From Opitutia bacterium (GTDB lineage: Bacteria > Verrucomicrobiota > Verrucomicrobiae > Opitutales > UBA953): a stretch of 29,596 bases of DNA. The stretch spans positions 1-29,596 of the forward strand of contig CANHZL010000009.1 of NCBI GenBank assembly GCA_947465345.1, given 5' to 3'. The stretch's first letter is position 1, and every line of letters begins with the position of its first letter. The position numbers and the translations under genes are program-made. The notes beneath the pieces were generated by a model, which saw only the letters and a program-made list of their open reading frames with translations, was not told the DNA's origin and searched no databases. Positions 1-7,037 of this stretch are shown here, piece by piece.

Positions 1-2550
1 CTTCGGCTTGATCGGGCTGGAGAGGCCTTCGAGGTCGAAGGTCTCGGTGCCATCGAGGTTATACGAAGCGGCGTTCTTGCCGTCGGCGAACTCGAGCGGC
101 AGCACGCCCATGCCGAGGAGGTTGGAACGGTGGATGCGCTCGAAGGACTGCGCGACAACGGCGCGGATGCCGAGGAGGGCGGTGCCCTTGGCGGCCCAGT
201 CGCGGGACGAGCCCATGCCGTAGTCGACGCCACCAAAAACGATCATGCCTTCGCCGCGCTGGGCGTAGGTCTGGCAGGCGTCGTAGATCGCCTCGACCTT
301 ACCGTCGGGCTGGACCTTCGTGAAGCCGCCTTCCTTGCCGTCGGCCATCGCATTCTTCACCTGCGTGTTGGCGAAGGTGCCGCGGGTCATGATACGGTCG
401 TTGCCGCGGCGCGAACCGTAGGAGTTGAAGTCCTTCTTCGACACGCCGGCCGCGAGGAGGAACTTGCCGGCCGGGGTCTCTTCCTTGAAGGCGCCGGCGG
501 GAGAGATGTGGTCGGTCGTGACGGAGTCGCCGAGGATGGCCAGCGGACGGAGCTTCGCGAGCGTCGGCACTGGGGGAGGCGTCATTGAGAAGCCCTTGAA
601 GAACGGGGGCTCCTGGATGTACGTGGAGGATTCCTTCCAGCTGAAGCGTGCGCCCGTGCCGCCCTGGACGCCCTTCCACTCTGCGGTGGCGTTGGCGAGA
701 GAATCGGCGGCGTACTTCGACTTGAACATCTCGGGCTTGAGGCCGCGGGCGACGTGGTCGGCCACTTCGGCTTGGGTGGGCCAGACATCCTTGAGGAATA
801 CCGGCTTGCCGTCCTTGCCTGTGCCGAGCGGTTCGGAGTCGAGGTCGATGTCGACGCGGCCGGCGAGGGCGAAGGCGACGACGAGGGGAGGGGACATCAG
901 GAAGTTCGAGCGGACCGCGCCGTGGACGCGGGCTTCGAAGTTGCGGTTACCCGAGAGCACGGAGGCCGTGACGAGGTCGCCGTTCTTGATCGCGCCTTCG
1001 ATGTCGGCGTCGAGCGGGCCGGAGTTGCCGATGCAGGTCGTGCAACCGTAGCCGACGAGGTTGAAGCCGAGCTGGTCGAGGTAGCCCGATAGCTGGATCT
1101 CGTTGAGGTAATCGGTGACCACGCGGGATCCGGGGGCCAGCGAGCACTTTACGTTCGGGTTCACCTTCAGGCCCTTTTCGACGGCCTTCTTAGCGACTAG
1201 GCCGGCGGCGACCATCACGGAAGGATTCGAGGTGTTCGTGCAGGAGGTGATTGCGGCGATGACGACAGAGGCGTGCTTGAGCGAGCGGCCCGTAGCACCG
1301 ACAGCGGCGGAGGCGTCGCGATCAGTAGCGGCCTTGCCGAAGCCGTTCTTGTCCTTCGGTGCGGTGAAGAGCGTGTTGAAGGAGTCCTTGATCTTCGGGA
1401 GATCGATGCGGTCCTGCGGGCGCTTCGGGCCGGAGACGCAGGGGACGACCGTGCTGATGTCGAGGTCGATGGTCTGCGTGTAATCGATGCTGCCGGCCTT
1501 CGGGATGCCGTAGAGGCCCTGGGCCTTGTAGTATTCCTTCACCAGCTCGATGTGCGACTCGTCGCGGCCGGTCTGGCGGAGGTAGTCGAGGGACTTGTCG
1601 TCAACCGGGAAGAAGCCCATCGTGGCGCCGTATTCCGGGGCCATGTTGGCGATCGTGGCGCGGTCGGCGAGTGAGAGGGCCTCGGTGCCTTCGCCGTAGA
1701 ACTCGACGAACTTACCGACGACCTTGGCCTTGCGGAGGATTTCCGTGAGGCGGAGGGTGAGGTCGGTGGCGGTGACGCCTTCGCGGAGGCGACCGGTGAG
1801 GTTGACGCCGATGACTTCGGGCGTCTGGAAATAGACCGGCTGTCCGAGCATGCCTGCTTCGGCTTCGATGCCGCCCACGCCCCAGCCCACGACGCCGATA
1901 CCGTTGATCATCGTGGTGTGTGAGTCGGTGCCGACAAGGGTGTCAGGGTAGAACACGCCGTCCTTCTGGAAGACCAGCTTCGCAAGGAACTCGAGGTTGA
2001 CCTGGTGGACGATGCCGATGGCGGGCGGCACGACGCCGAAGGTCTTGAACGCTTGCATGCCCCACTTGAGGAATTCGTAGCGCTCGGTGTTGCGGCCGAA
2101 TTCCTGGCGCAGGTTCTCGAGGAAGGAGGAGGCGGTGCCGGCACGGTCGACCTGCACCGAGTGGTCGACGACGAGGTCCACGGGGACGAGCGGTTCGATG
2201 ACGGCGGAATCCTTGCCGAGCTTGGCGACAGCTTCGCGCATGGCGGCGAGGTCGACGAGGAGCGGTACGCCGGTGAAGTCCTGCAGCACGATGCGCGCGA
2301 CGACGAACGGGATTTCGGTGTCGACGGGCTTCGCAGCGTTCCACGCGGCGAGCGTCTTCACATCGTTCTCGGTGACCGCGACGCCGTCGCAATTACGCAG
2401 GACGGACTCGAGGACGAGGCGGATCGAGACAGGAAGGCGCGAGACCTTGCCGAGGCCGGCCTGCTCGAGGGCGGGCACGGAGTAGATCTGCCCGGATTTG
2501 CCGCCGGCGGAGAAGGGGCGGAGGGCTTTGAAGGGGTCTTTGAGGGCCAT
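1..2550 (-). CDS. acnA: Aconitate hydratase, AcnA/IRP1 type (3' end cut by window edge)
   Basis: Aconitase interconverts citrate and isocitrate through cis-aconitate in the TCA cycle, using a [4Fe-4S] cluster in the cytoplasm. The visible 850 codons start [13 protein letters not shown] and read open to base 1, so roughly the last 40-60 residues of a normal 890-910 aa enzyme are missing at the window edge. Cluster ligands are visible as C437 (in [12 protein letters not shown]) and C503/C506 (in [14 protein letters not shown]), with spacing like that of E. coli AcnA. Other family blocks are [20 protein letters not shown] and, in the swivel domain, [15 protein letters not shown] and [16 protein letters not shown]. 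The ATG at 2548-2550 gives the expected N-terminus, but no Shine-Dalgarno motif precedes it. The gene lies 62 nt after the peroxiredoxin terminator. The identification is secure; the lost C-terminus is only an edge effect. Confidence 0.97.
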   Translation of the reverse strand, partial: MALKDPFKALRPFSAGGKSGQIYSVPALEQAGLGKVSRLPVSIRLVLESVLRNCDGVAVTENDVKTLAAWNAAKPVDTEIPFVVARIVLQDFTGVPLLVDLAAMREAVAKLGKDSAVIEPLVPVDLVVDHSVQVDRAGTASSFLENLRQEFGRNTERYEFLKWGMQAFKTFGVVPPAIGIVHQVNLEFLAKLVFQKDGVFYPDTLVGTDSHTTMINGIGVVGWGVGGIEAEAGMLGQPVYFQTPEVIGVNLTGRLREGVTATDLTLRLTEILRKAKVVGKFVEFYGEGTEALSLADRATIANMAPEYGATMGFFPVDDKSLDYLRQTGRDESHIELVKEYYKAQGLYGIPKAGSIDYTQTIDLDISTVVPCVSGPKRPQDRIDLPKIKDSFNTLFTAPKDKNGFGKAATDRDASAAVGATGRSLKHASVVIAAITSCTNTSNPSVMVAAGLVAKKAVEKGLKVNPNVKCSLAPGSRVVTDYLNEIQLSGYLDQLGFNLVGYGCTTCIGNSGPLDADIEGAIKNGDLVTASVLSGNRNFEARVHGAVRSNFLMSPPLVVAFALAGRVDIDLDSEPLGTGKDGKPVFLKDVWPTQAEVADHVARGLKPEMFKSKYAADSLANATAEWKGVQGGTGARFSWKESSTYIQEPPFFKGFSMTPPPVPTLAKLRPLAILGDSVTTDHISPAGAFKEETPAGKFLLAAGVSKKDFNSYGSRRGNDRIMTRGTFANTQVKNAMADGKEGGFTKVQPDGKVEAIYDACQTYAQRGEGMIVFGGVDYGMGSSRDWAAKGTALLGIRAVVAQSFERIHRSNLLGMGVLPLEFADGKNAASYNLDGTETFDLEGLSSPIKPK

Positions 2551-2575
2551 GGTGGTGTTTGGTAGAAAAGGATAA

Positions 2576-2594
2576 CCTGCCGCGGACGGGCAGG
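2576..2594 (-). promoter_or_regulatory. Small hairpin in the acnA leader
   Basis: CCTGCC (2576-2581) and GGCAGG (2589-2594) form a 6-bp stem with a 7-nt loop. On the transcribed strand it is followed by TTATCCTTTT, ending about 25 nt before the acnA start. It could be a weak second terminator or an element of the acnA 5' UTR. The stem is seen in the sequence; any function is inference. Confidence 0.35.
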
Positions 2595-2612
2595 CAGGTA
2601 GCCAAAAGCAAA

Positions 2613-2643
2613 GAAGGCGGTCGGGGCAAGCCCGACCGCCTTC
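2613..2643 (-). terminator. Rho-independent terminator of the peroxiredoxin gene
   Basis: A perfect 13-bp inverted repeat (2613-2625 with 2631-2643) flanks a 5-nt loop. It begins about 20 nt after the peroxiredoxin stop codon. On the minus strand the stem is followed by TTTGCTTTT, a U-rich tail in the transcript. This fits a strong intrinsic terminator separating the peroxiredoxin gene from acnA. Confidence 0.85.
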
Positions 2644-2662
2644 AAATAAGCCGTGCTGACGT

Positions 2663-3148
2663 TTAGGCTTCGACGGCCTTCTTGATCTTGGCGAAGTTCG
2701 GCATGGAGGCCGGGTCGCGCTTCACTTCGGAGTGGATCACGTTGCCGGCCTTATCGGCCACGAAGACGGAGCGCTTGGCCACATTGAGGAGGCCGGTCTT
2801 CTCGGGGATCACGCGGGTGTCCTTGACCTTGAAGGCCTTGAGGGCGACGCGGTTGAAGTCGGAGACGAGGGTGAGGTTGATGCCGGCCTGCTTGGCCCAG
2901 GCTTCCTGCGCGAAGGGGGAGTCGACCGAGATGGCGATGACGTCGGCGCCGAGCTTCTTATACTCGTCGAGGAGGCCAGTCACCTTGCAGAGTTCGTCGG
3001 TGCAAACACCCGTGAAGGCGAGGGGGACGAAGAGGATGACGGTCTTGCCCTTGCCAACGTTGCGGCGGAGGCTGACATCGACCAGACCAGCGTCGGTCTT
3101 CTGCTTGAGGGAGATTTCAGGGAGAGGCTGGCCGAGTTTCAGTGGCAT
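2663..3148 (-). CDS. Peroxiredoxin (AhpC/TSA superfamily)
   Basis: A 161-aa thiol peroxidase that reduces hydrogen peroxide and organic hydroperoxides in the cytoplasm; no signal peptide is visible. The active-site motif PxxxTxxC is present as PLAFTGVC, residues 42-49, making C49 the peroxidatic cysteine. R126 in [11 protein letters not shown] is the likely conserved arginine. A second cysteine, C54, sits five residues on, the spacing of resolving cysteines in PrxQ/BCP, whereas the middle ([17 protein letters not shown]) resembles the AhpE group. The subfamily is therefore uncertain. The ATG at 3146-3148 gives the normal N-terminus. The gene appears monocistronic, with a strong terminator downstream and a structured, AT-richer region upstream. 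No reductase gene is adjacent. Confidence 0.93.
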   Translation of the reverse strand: MPLKLGQPLPEISLKQKTDAGLVDVSLRRNVGKGKTVILFVPLAFTGVCTDELCKVTGLLDEYKKLGADVIAISVDSPFAQEAWAKQAGINLTLVSDFNRVALKAFKVKDTRVIPEKTGLLNVAKRSVFVADKAGNVIHSEVKRDPASMPNFAKIKKAVEA

Positions 3149-3193
3149 GGTTTAGGTGGGTAGGGGGTGCGACGCCGAAATTGGTCAAAAAAT

Positions 3194-3280
3194 AGGGGCT
3201 TGCAAGGATGGAGGCAGTAAAATGCCACAAATGAGCCATTTTTAACATATGGGCCTCGGTAAGGTGGCAAAAAAGCCCCT
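3194..3280 (-). promoter_or_regulatory. Nested inverted-repeat region between miaA and the peroxiredoxin gene
   Basis: AGGGGCT (3194-3200) pairs with AGCCCCT (3274-3280). Inside it TGCCAC (3223-3228) pairs with GTGGCA (3264-3269), and inside that a bulged stem joins about 3231-3237 to 3248-3257. On the minus strand the outer stem is followed by ATTTTTT. The element could be the terminator of the miaA run (miaA stops at 3289) or a structured RNA ahead of the peroxiredoxin gene. A rival reading is a promoter: TTGCCA (complement of 3265-3270), a 15-nt spacer and TATGTT (complement of 3244-3249). Pairing is visible; function is inferred. Confidence 0.4.
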
Positions 3281-3288
3281 TTAGACCC

Positions 3289-4179
3289 TTATTCTGTTTC
3301 CTTGGCTAAACCTAACCGGCGGAACCACTTGCGCTGTTTCCTCACCAGGGCCCAGGTATCCAAGTTAATCCGCTCGGCCAAACCGCTCATGGCCACGCGT
3401 TTCCCGCCCTCTAGCCAGTCCATCACGGCCCGATAGCCTACGGCGCGAGAGGATGTTAGTTCGGGGTCTAGATTTAGCGCCAAGAGGCGCTGGGACTCCT
3501 CGATCATCCCATCACGGAGCATGGCCTCGGTGCGGGTGGCGATGCGGGTCTTTAATTCAGCGTCCGGTCGTTCCAGTAGTTCGAAGGTGACCCCATGGTC
3601 GGCGAAGGGGCCGCGTCGGGTCAGGAACTCATCGCGGAGGGAATCGAGGGTACGTCCTGAGGCCAGGCGGCGTTCGAGGGCCTTGGCGACCCGGATGGGA
3701 TTCTGGACGTCGAGCCAGTCGGGAAGCTTCTGGCCTTCGAGTTCGCGAAGCCGGAGCAGCAACGTAGCGAGGCCTTGATGCTGTAACCTGCGGACTTCGT
3801 CGGTGATGGCTTTCGGAATCTCAAGCTCGTCGGTCACCGGGCCGAAGAAGGCCGCCAGATAGAAGCCGCTGCCGCCCGTGACGAGAACGCGCTTGCCGCG
3901 ACCGTGCGCGTCGGCGATCGCCGCGCTGGCCATTTCAACATATTGCGAGACGGAGTATCTTTCTGAAGGTTCGACCAGGTCGAGGCCATGGTGGCGGATG
4001 TGACGCTGCTCATCGGCGGACGGTTTGGCTGAACCGATATCCATGCCGCGATAGACGCAGACCGAATCACACGAGATGATCTCGGCGTCATGTTGTTCGG
4101 CCCAACGGAGCGCGTTCTCCGTCTTGCCGACGGCCGTCGGCCCCGTCAGGACGTGAATCGCTGGCTTCGGCGAGGTCAT
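3289..4179 (-). CDS. miaA: tRNA dimethylallyltransferase
   Basis: MiaA transfers a dimethylallyl group from DMAPP to N6 of A37 in tRNAs that read U-starting codons. The 296-aa product has the P-loop GPTAVGKT (13-20), the DSVCVYRGMDIGSAKP block (from residue 38), a glycine-rich GGSGFY segment, and the C-terminal VGYRAVMDWLEGG and VRKQRKWFRRLG motifs typical of the family. I chose the ATG at 4177-4179 because it overlaps the cdsA stop by one base (TGATG), which points to translational coupling, and because it gives a normal N-terminus. An in-frame ATG six codons upstream lies inside cdsA. It is the last gene of the leftward run from serA. Its isoprenoid substrate is shared chemically with UppS just upstream, but this may be coincidence. 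Confidence 0.95.
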   Translation of the reverse strand: MTSPKPAIHVLTGPTAVGKTENALRWAEQHDAEIISCDSVCVYRGMDIGSAKPSADEQRHIRHHGLDLVEPSERYSVSQYVEMASAAIADAHGRGKRVLVTGGSGFYLAAFFGPVTDELEIPKAITDEVRRLQHQGLATLLLRLRELEGQKLPDWLDVQNPIRVAKALERRLASGRTLDSLRDEFLTRRGPFADHGVTFELLERPDAELKTRIATRTEAMLRDGMIEESQRLLALNLDPELTSSRAVGYRAVMDWLEGGKRVAMSGLAERINLDTWALVRKQRKWFRRLGLAKETE

Positions 4180-5063
4180 CAGCCTCGCTTGGCCCACTCG
4201 AGGAAGTAGGATAGCAGAATCAGAGCGACGGGCGAAGTGAGCACCATGCTGTCGATCAGGTCGAGCGCGCCGCCGATACCGGGAATCGTCGCGCCGGAAT
4301 CCTTGGCGCCGGCGAGTCGCTTGAAGACAGATTCGATTAGGTCAGAAGGGATGCTGAGCACGGCAATGGGCAAAGCCAGGACGGCAGCCTTCCAAGGCAC
4401 CATGAAGCTAATTCCGAGGCCGTCGCGCAGTAGCCAGGCGAAGAGAGCCGAAGCGCCGGCAGAGGCAACGAGGCCGCCGAAGCAACCCTCCCAACTCTTG
4501 GCTGGGCTGATGGTCGGGGCGATCTTATGCTTTCCGAAGGGGACGCCGATGAGTAAGCCACCGACGTCGGTGAACTTCGTCGCGACGAAGACCCAGACGA
4601 CATAATAAAGCCCGACGGATTTCGCTGTAAGTAGATGCCCGTCCTTCATGCGTGCGATGGCGATAAGTGAGGCCAGCATGAAAGGCAGGTAGGCGAAACC
4701 GTAGAGCGTCGGAAAGCGGCGTAGGAGCGTCGGCACCTCGCTCGGGTGGCGCAGAAGCGAGAGCAGGTGGAAGCCGACGAGTAGGGCGCCTCCCGTCAGG
4801 AGGAAGTTCGCTCGGGCTTCTTCGGCGGCGAGGAAGAAGAGCGCGAAATGCAATGCGAAGCCGGCGATAATGCCCGAGAGGTTGGGGCGGCCGACGCCGG
4901 GGATGGCGCGGACGAGCTGGTAGAACTCATATTGCGCGGCACAGATGATCAAAGCCAGCAGTCCGAAGGAGGCCTGTTCGGCGACCGAGAAGAATCCGCC
5001 CACCCAGATGACGAGGCTGACGACGACCCACAGGCCGATGGTGCTGAGCGCGCGGTCTTTCAT
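4179..5063 (-). CDS. cdsA: Phosphatidate cytidylyltransferase
   Basis: CdsA makes CDP-diacylglycerol from phosphatidic acid and CTP in the inner membrane, the branch point for phospholipid head groups. The 294-aa protein is strongly hydrophobic with multiple membrane segments. Near the C-terminus it carries the CDP-DAG synthase signature: SPAKSWEGCFGG, then SDLIESVFKRLAGAKDSG and IPGIGGALDLIDSM. The ATG (5061-5063) overlaps the uppS stop by four bases (ATGA) and its own stop overlaps miaA, so the three genes are almost certainly co-translated. uppS next to cdsA is a widely conserved pairing. The usual neighbours dxr and rseP are absent, with miaA in their place. Confidence 0.96.
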   Translation of the reverse strand: MKDRALSTIGLWVVVSLVIWVGGFFSVAEQASFGLLALIICAAQYEFYQLVRAIPGVGRPNLSGIIAGFALHFALFFLAAEEARANFLLTGGALLVGFHLLSLLRHPSEVPTLLRRFPTLYGFAYLPFMLASLIAIARMKDGHLLTAKSVGLYYVVWVFVATKFTDVGGLLIGVPFGKHKIAPTISPAKSWEGCFGGLVASAGASALFAWLLRDGLGISFMVPWKAAVLALPIAVLSIPSDLIESVFKRLAGAKDSGATIPGIGGALDLIDSMVLTSPVALILLSYFLEWAKRG

Positions 5064-5821
5064 TTCGTAGCAGCGGCTTGAAGTTGCTCGCCGGTCAGGC
5101 CGAAGCGACGTTCTCGCTTAGCGAATTCCGCGAGGGCGAGCTGAAGCTGGGCTTTATCGAAGTCGGGCCAGAAGACCGTGGCGAAGACGATTTCAGCGTA
5201 GGCGGACTGGAGTAGGAGGAAGTTGCTGAGGCGGAATTCTCCCGAAGTACGGATGATGAGGTCAGGGTCGGGCATCCCGGCGGTCTGAAGGCGGGCTTCG
5301 ACGGCGGACCAATCTACCGCATCGGGCGTGAGTTTGCCTGCGGCGACATCGGCCGCGATTGCCTGGGCGGCCGCGACAATCTCCTGGCGGGCCCCGTAGT
5401 TGAGCGCGACGACGAGTGTGAAGGCGGTATTGTCCTTGCTGGACTTGATGACGTCCTCGAGCGGTCCGCGGACAAATTCGGGTAAGGCGGTGATGTCGCC
5501 AATGACGCGGAGGCGCACGTTGCGTTTTTCCAGCCTGGCGAGATGGGCGCGCAGGATCCATTCGCCGAGTTTGAAGAGGCCGCTCACTTCTTCGAGCGGG
5601 CGCTTCCAGTTCTCGGCGGAGAACGCGAATACCGTCAGGGTGCTGACGCCGAGGTCGATGCACGAGTCGATGGTCTCGATCAGGCGTTCGGCACCACGGC
5701 GATGGCCTTCAAGTCGTGGCAGGCCTTTGGCGGCGGCCCAGCGCCCGTTGCCATCCATGATGATGCCGATGTGGCGCGGCGGCACAGGATTGACGGAGGT
5801 GATGGGCGCAGGGGGGGACAC
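5060..5821 (-). CDS. uppS: Isoprenyl transferase (undecaprenyl diphosphate synthase)
   Basis: This cis-prenyltransferase condenses isopentenyl diphosphate onto farnesyl diphosphate to make the C55 carrier lipid used for peptidoglycan and surface polysaccharides. The 253-aa protein has the catalytic block IGIIMDGNGRWAAAKGLPR (Asp in MDGN), FAFSAENWKRP, and the C-terminal IRTSGEFRLSNFLLLQSAYAE with FWPDF, all family hallmarks. The start is GTG at 5819-5821. A second in-frame GTG 12 codons on (before PPRHIGIIMDG) is also possible and would trim the unconserved leader. Codons 2-4 lie in a run of seven C on the coding strand. The gene follows exbD after 45 nt and overlaps cdsA by four bases. Confidence 0.96.
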   Translation of the reverse strand: MSPPAPITSVNPVPPRHIGIIMDGNGRWAAAKGLPRLEGHRRGAERLIETIDSCIDLGVSTLTVFAFSAENWKRPLEEVSGLFKLGEWILRAHLARLEKRNVRLRVIGDITALPEFVRGPLEDVIKSSKDNTAFTLVVALNYGARQEIVAAAQAIAADVAAGKLTPDAVDWSAVEARLQTAGMPDPDLIIRTSGEFRLSNFLLLQSAYAEIVFATVFWPDFDKAQLQLALAEFAKRERRFGLTGEQLQAAATK

Positions 5822-5866
5822 TTGGCCGGAGAATGTTCGACCCGACTCGGCCGTGGCAACCGCGAA

Positions 5867-6397
5867 TCAACGTTCGTCGGCCGCGATCAGGACGCCAGGA
5901 AATTTGGCGTTCCGGGCGAGTTCGCAGACTTCGAGGAAACTCTGCATGGTAAGCGAAGCGTCGGCCTTGAGTAGGATAGGGCGAGAATTGCCGCCGGCCG
6001 CCGCGACGCGGCGAAGCTCGATGGCCAGCCCGTCGCGGTCGACGACGCTTCCAGTGCCTGGGCTTTCGCGGGTGACCACGCGTCCGGCGACGACGTATAC
6101 GCCGGCGCCGCGGGCGGAAACGAGGGTCACCGTCAGGGAGGTGCGGGCCATGTCGCCGATGCTCGTCTTCGGCGTCGTAAGATTACGGGTGGCGGCAGAT
6201 ATGTTTGCGAGATGGTGTTTTTTTGAATCGCCGGACTGACCCTCCTCAAATTCGACGTACATCCCAGGTGCGAACACGAATTGTCCCGAAAGGACGTAAA
6301 TCAAGGCGGCGCAAACCAAGGTGAGCGCGAGCGGAATGATATCGATGCCAGTTTCGGTACGACGGACTTTGGCGAGGACTCCGAGTGGCGTCTGCAT
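5867..6397 (-). CDS. ExbD/TolR-like protein lacking the transmembrane Asp
   Basis: A 176-aa protein with a short cytoplasmic N-terminus, one membrane helix (about 18-38) and a periplasmic domain. The end, RPILLKADASLTMQSFLEVCELARNAKFPG, matches the ExbD/TolR pattern of 'hi.aD....y..v..vmd.ak.aG'. In ExbD/TolR the helix has an essential Asp in NVTPLVDVML; here the aligned segment reads IDIIPLALTL, so the Asp position is Leu25. The start at 6395-6397 lies 1 nt after the exbB-like stop; a longer in-frame start would run into that gene. An 80-residue stretch after the helix is longer than usual. Membership in the family is likely from context and the C-terminus, but energy coupling by the normal proton route is doubtful. 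Confidence 0.8.
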   Translation of the reverse strand: MQTPLGVLAKVRRTETGIDIIPLALTLVCAALIYVLSGQFVFAPGMYVEFEEGQSGDSKKHHLANISAATRNLTTPKTSIGDMARTSLTVTLVSARGAGVYVVAGRVVTRESPGTGSVVDRDGLAIELRRVAAAGGNSRPILLKADASLTMQSFLEVCELARNAKFPGVLIAADER

Positions 6398-6398
6398 C

Positions 6399-7037
6399 TT
6401 ATTGCTTGGGCTTCTCTTCCGGCAGTTCGTGGCGGACGAAGGTGATGATCGAATGCGCGGCAATCTCCATCTCCGTCACGATTGAGCGGACGCGACCGAC
6501 GAGGAAGTGGTGGGCCATGGCGCAAGCGGCGGCGATGACCATCGCGAAGCCCGCGGTGGCGAGCGCGGCTTGGACTTCGGGTAGAAGGCCGTTGGCGGAG
6601 GCGTAGACGCTGCCGTCGCGAAGCGCGGTGGCGAGGTTGAAGCCCGAGAAGATCGCGCCGGCCAGGCCGAGGAGCGGGGCGACGCGGCCGATGGCGGCGA
6701 TGGTGCCGAGGCGACGTTCGAGGACAGGGAGTTCCAAGAGCGCGGCTTCCGTGGCGGCGGCGCGCATAGCGTCCTCTCCGTTGCTCGCGCGGAGCAGGGC
6801 GGCCTTGACCACGCGTGGGACCGGCCCCGGTGATTCTTCACAAGCAGCGAGGGCCTCCAGCGGTCGTCCTGCACGCAGGTTATTGCGGACGCCTTCGATG
6901 AAGTCGGAGGAAAGCACGAGGCCGCGGTGCAGGAACATCGCACGTTCGACGACGAAGACCAAGGCGAGGAAGGCGAGCAGCAGGAGAAGCCAGACGAACG
7001 GACCGGCGTCAAAAGGGAAGGAGAAGCGGCTGCTCAT
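6399..7037 (-). CDS. MotA/TolQ/ExbB proton-channel family protein
   Basis: A 212-aa inner-membrane protein with three expected helices: about 13-31, 112-134 and 155-178. The region IAAIGRVAPLLGLAGAIFSGF (from 113) and VQAALATAGFAMVIAAACAMAHH (155-177) match the ExbB/TolQ core 'ia..APLLGLLGTV.Gmi' and 'EALiaTa.GL..AipA'. By eye alignment the conserved Thr in GLLGTV is Ala128 and the conserved Glu before the last helix is Gln156 (Glu154 if shifted by two); Thr161 is kept. The ATG overlaps the stop of the repeat protein by four bases, and the ExbD-like gene starts 1 nt after its stop. The three genes form a tightly coupled unit, presumably one membrane complex. Confidence 0.88.
   Translation of the reverse strand: MSSRFSFPFDAGPFVWLLLLLAFLALVFVVERAMFLHRGLVLSSDFIEGVRNNLRAGRPLEALAACEESPGPVPRVVKAALLRASNGEDAMRAAATEAALLELPVLERRLGTIAAIGRVAPLLGLAGAIFSGFNLATALRDGSVYASANGLLPEVQAALATAGFAMVIAAACAMAHHFLVGRVRSIVTEMEIAAHSIITFVRHELPEEKPKQ

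Noticed and set aside
1..2550. Apparent frameshift or fragmentation of aconitase
   Set aside because: Reading the correct minus-strand frame gives a single uninterrupted 850-codon product. It only lacks a stop because it crosses the window edge.
3289..4179. Unusual Cys41 in the MiaA DSVCVYRG motif
   Set aside because: Many MiaA proteins have Gln there, but the position varies in accepted members (E. coli has DSALIYKG), so it is not evidence of altered function.
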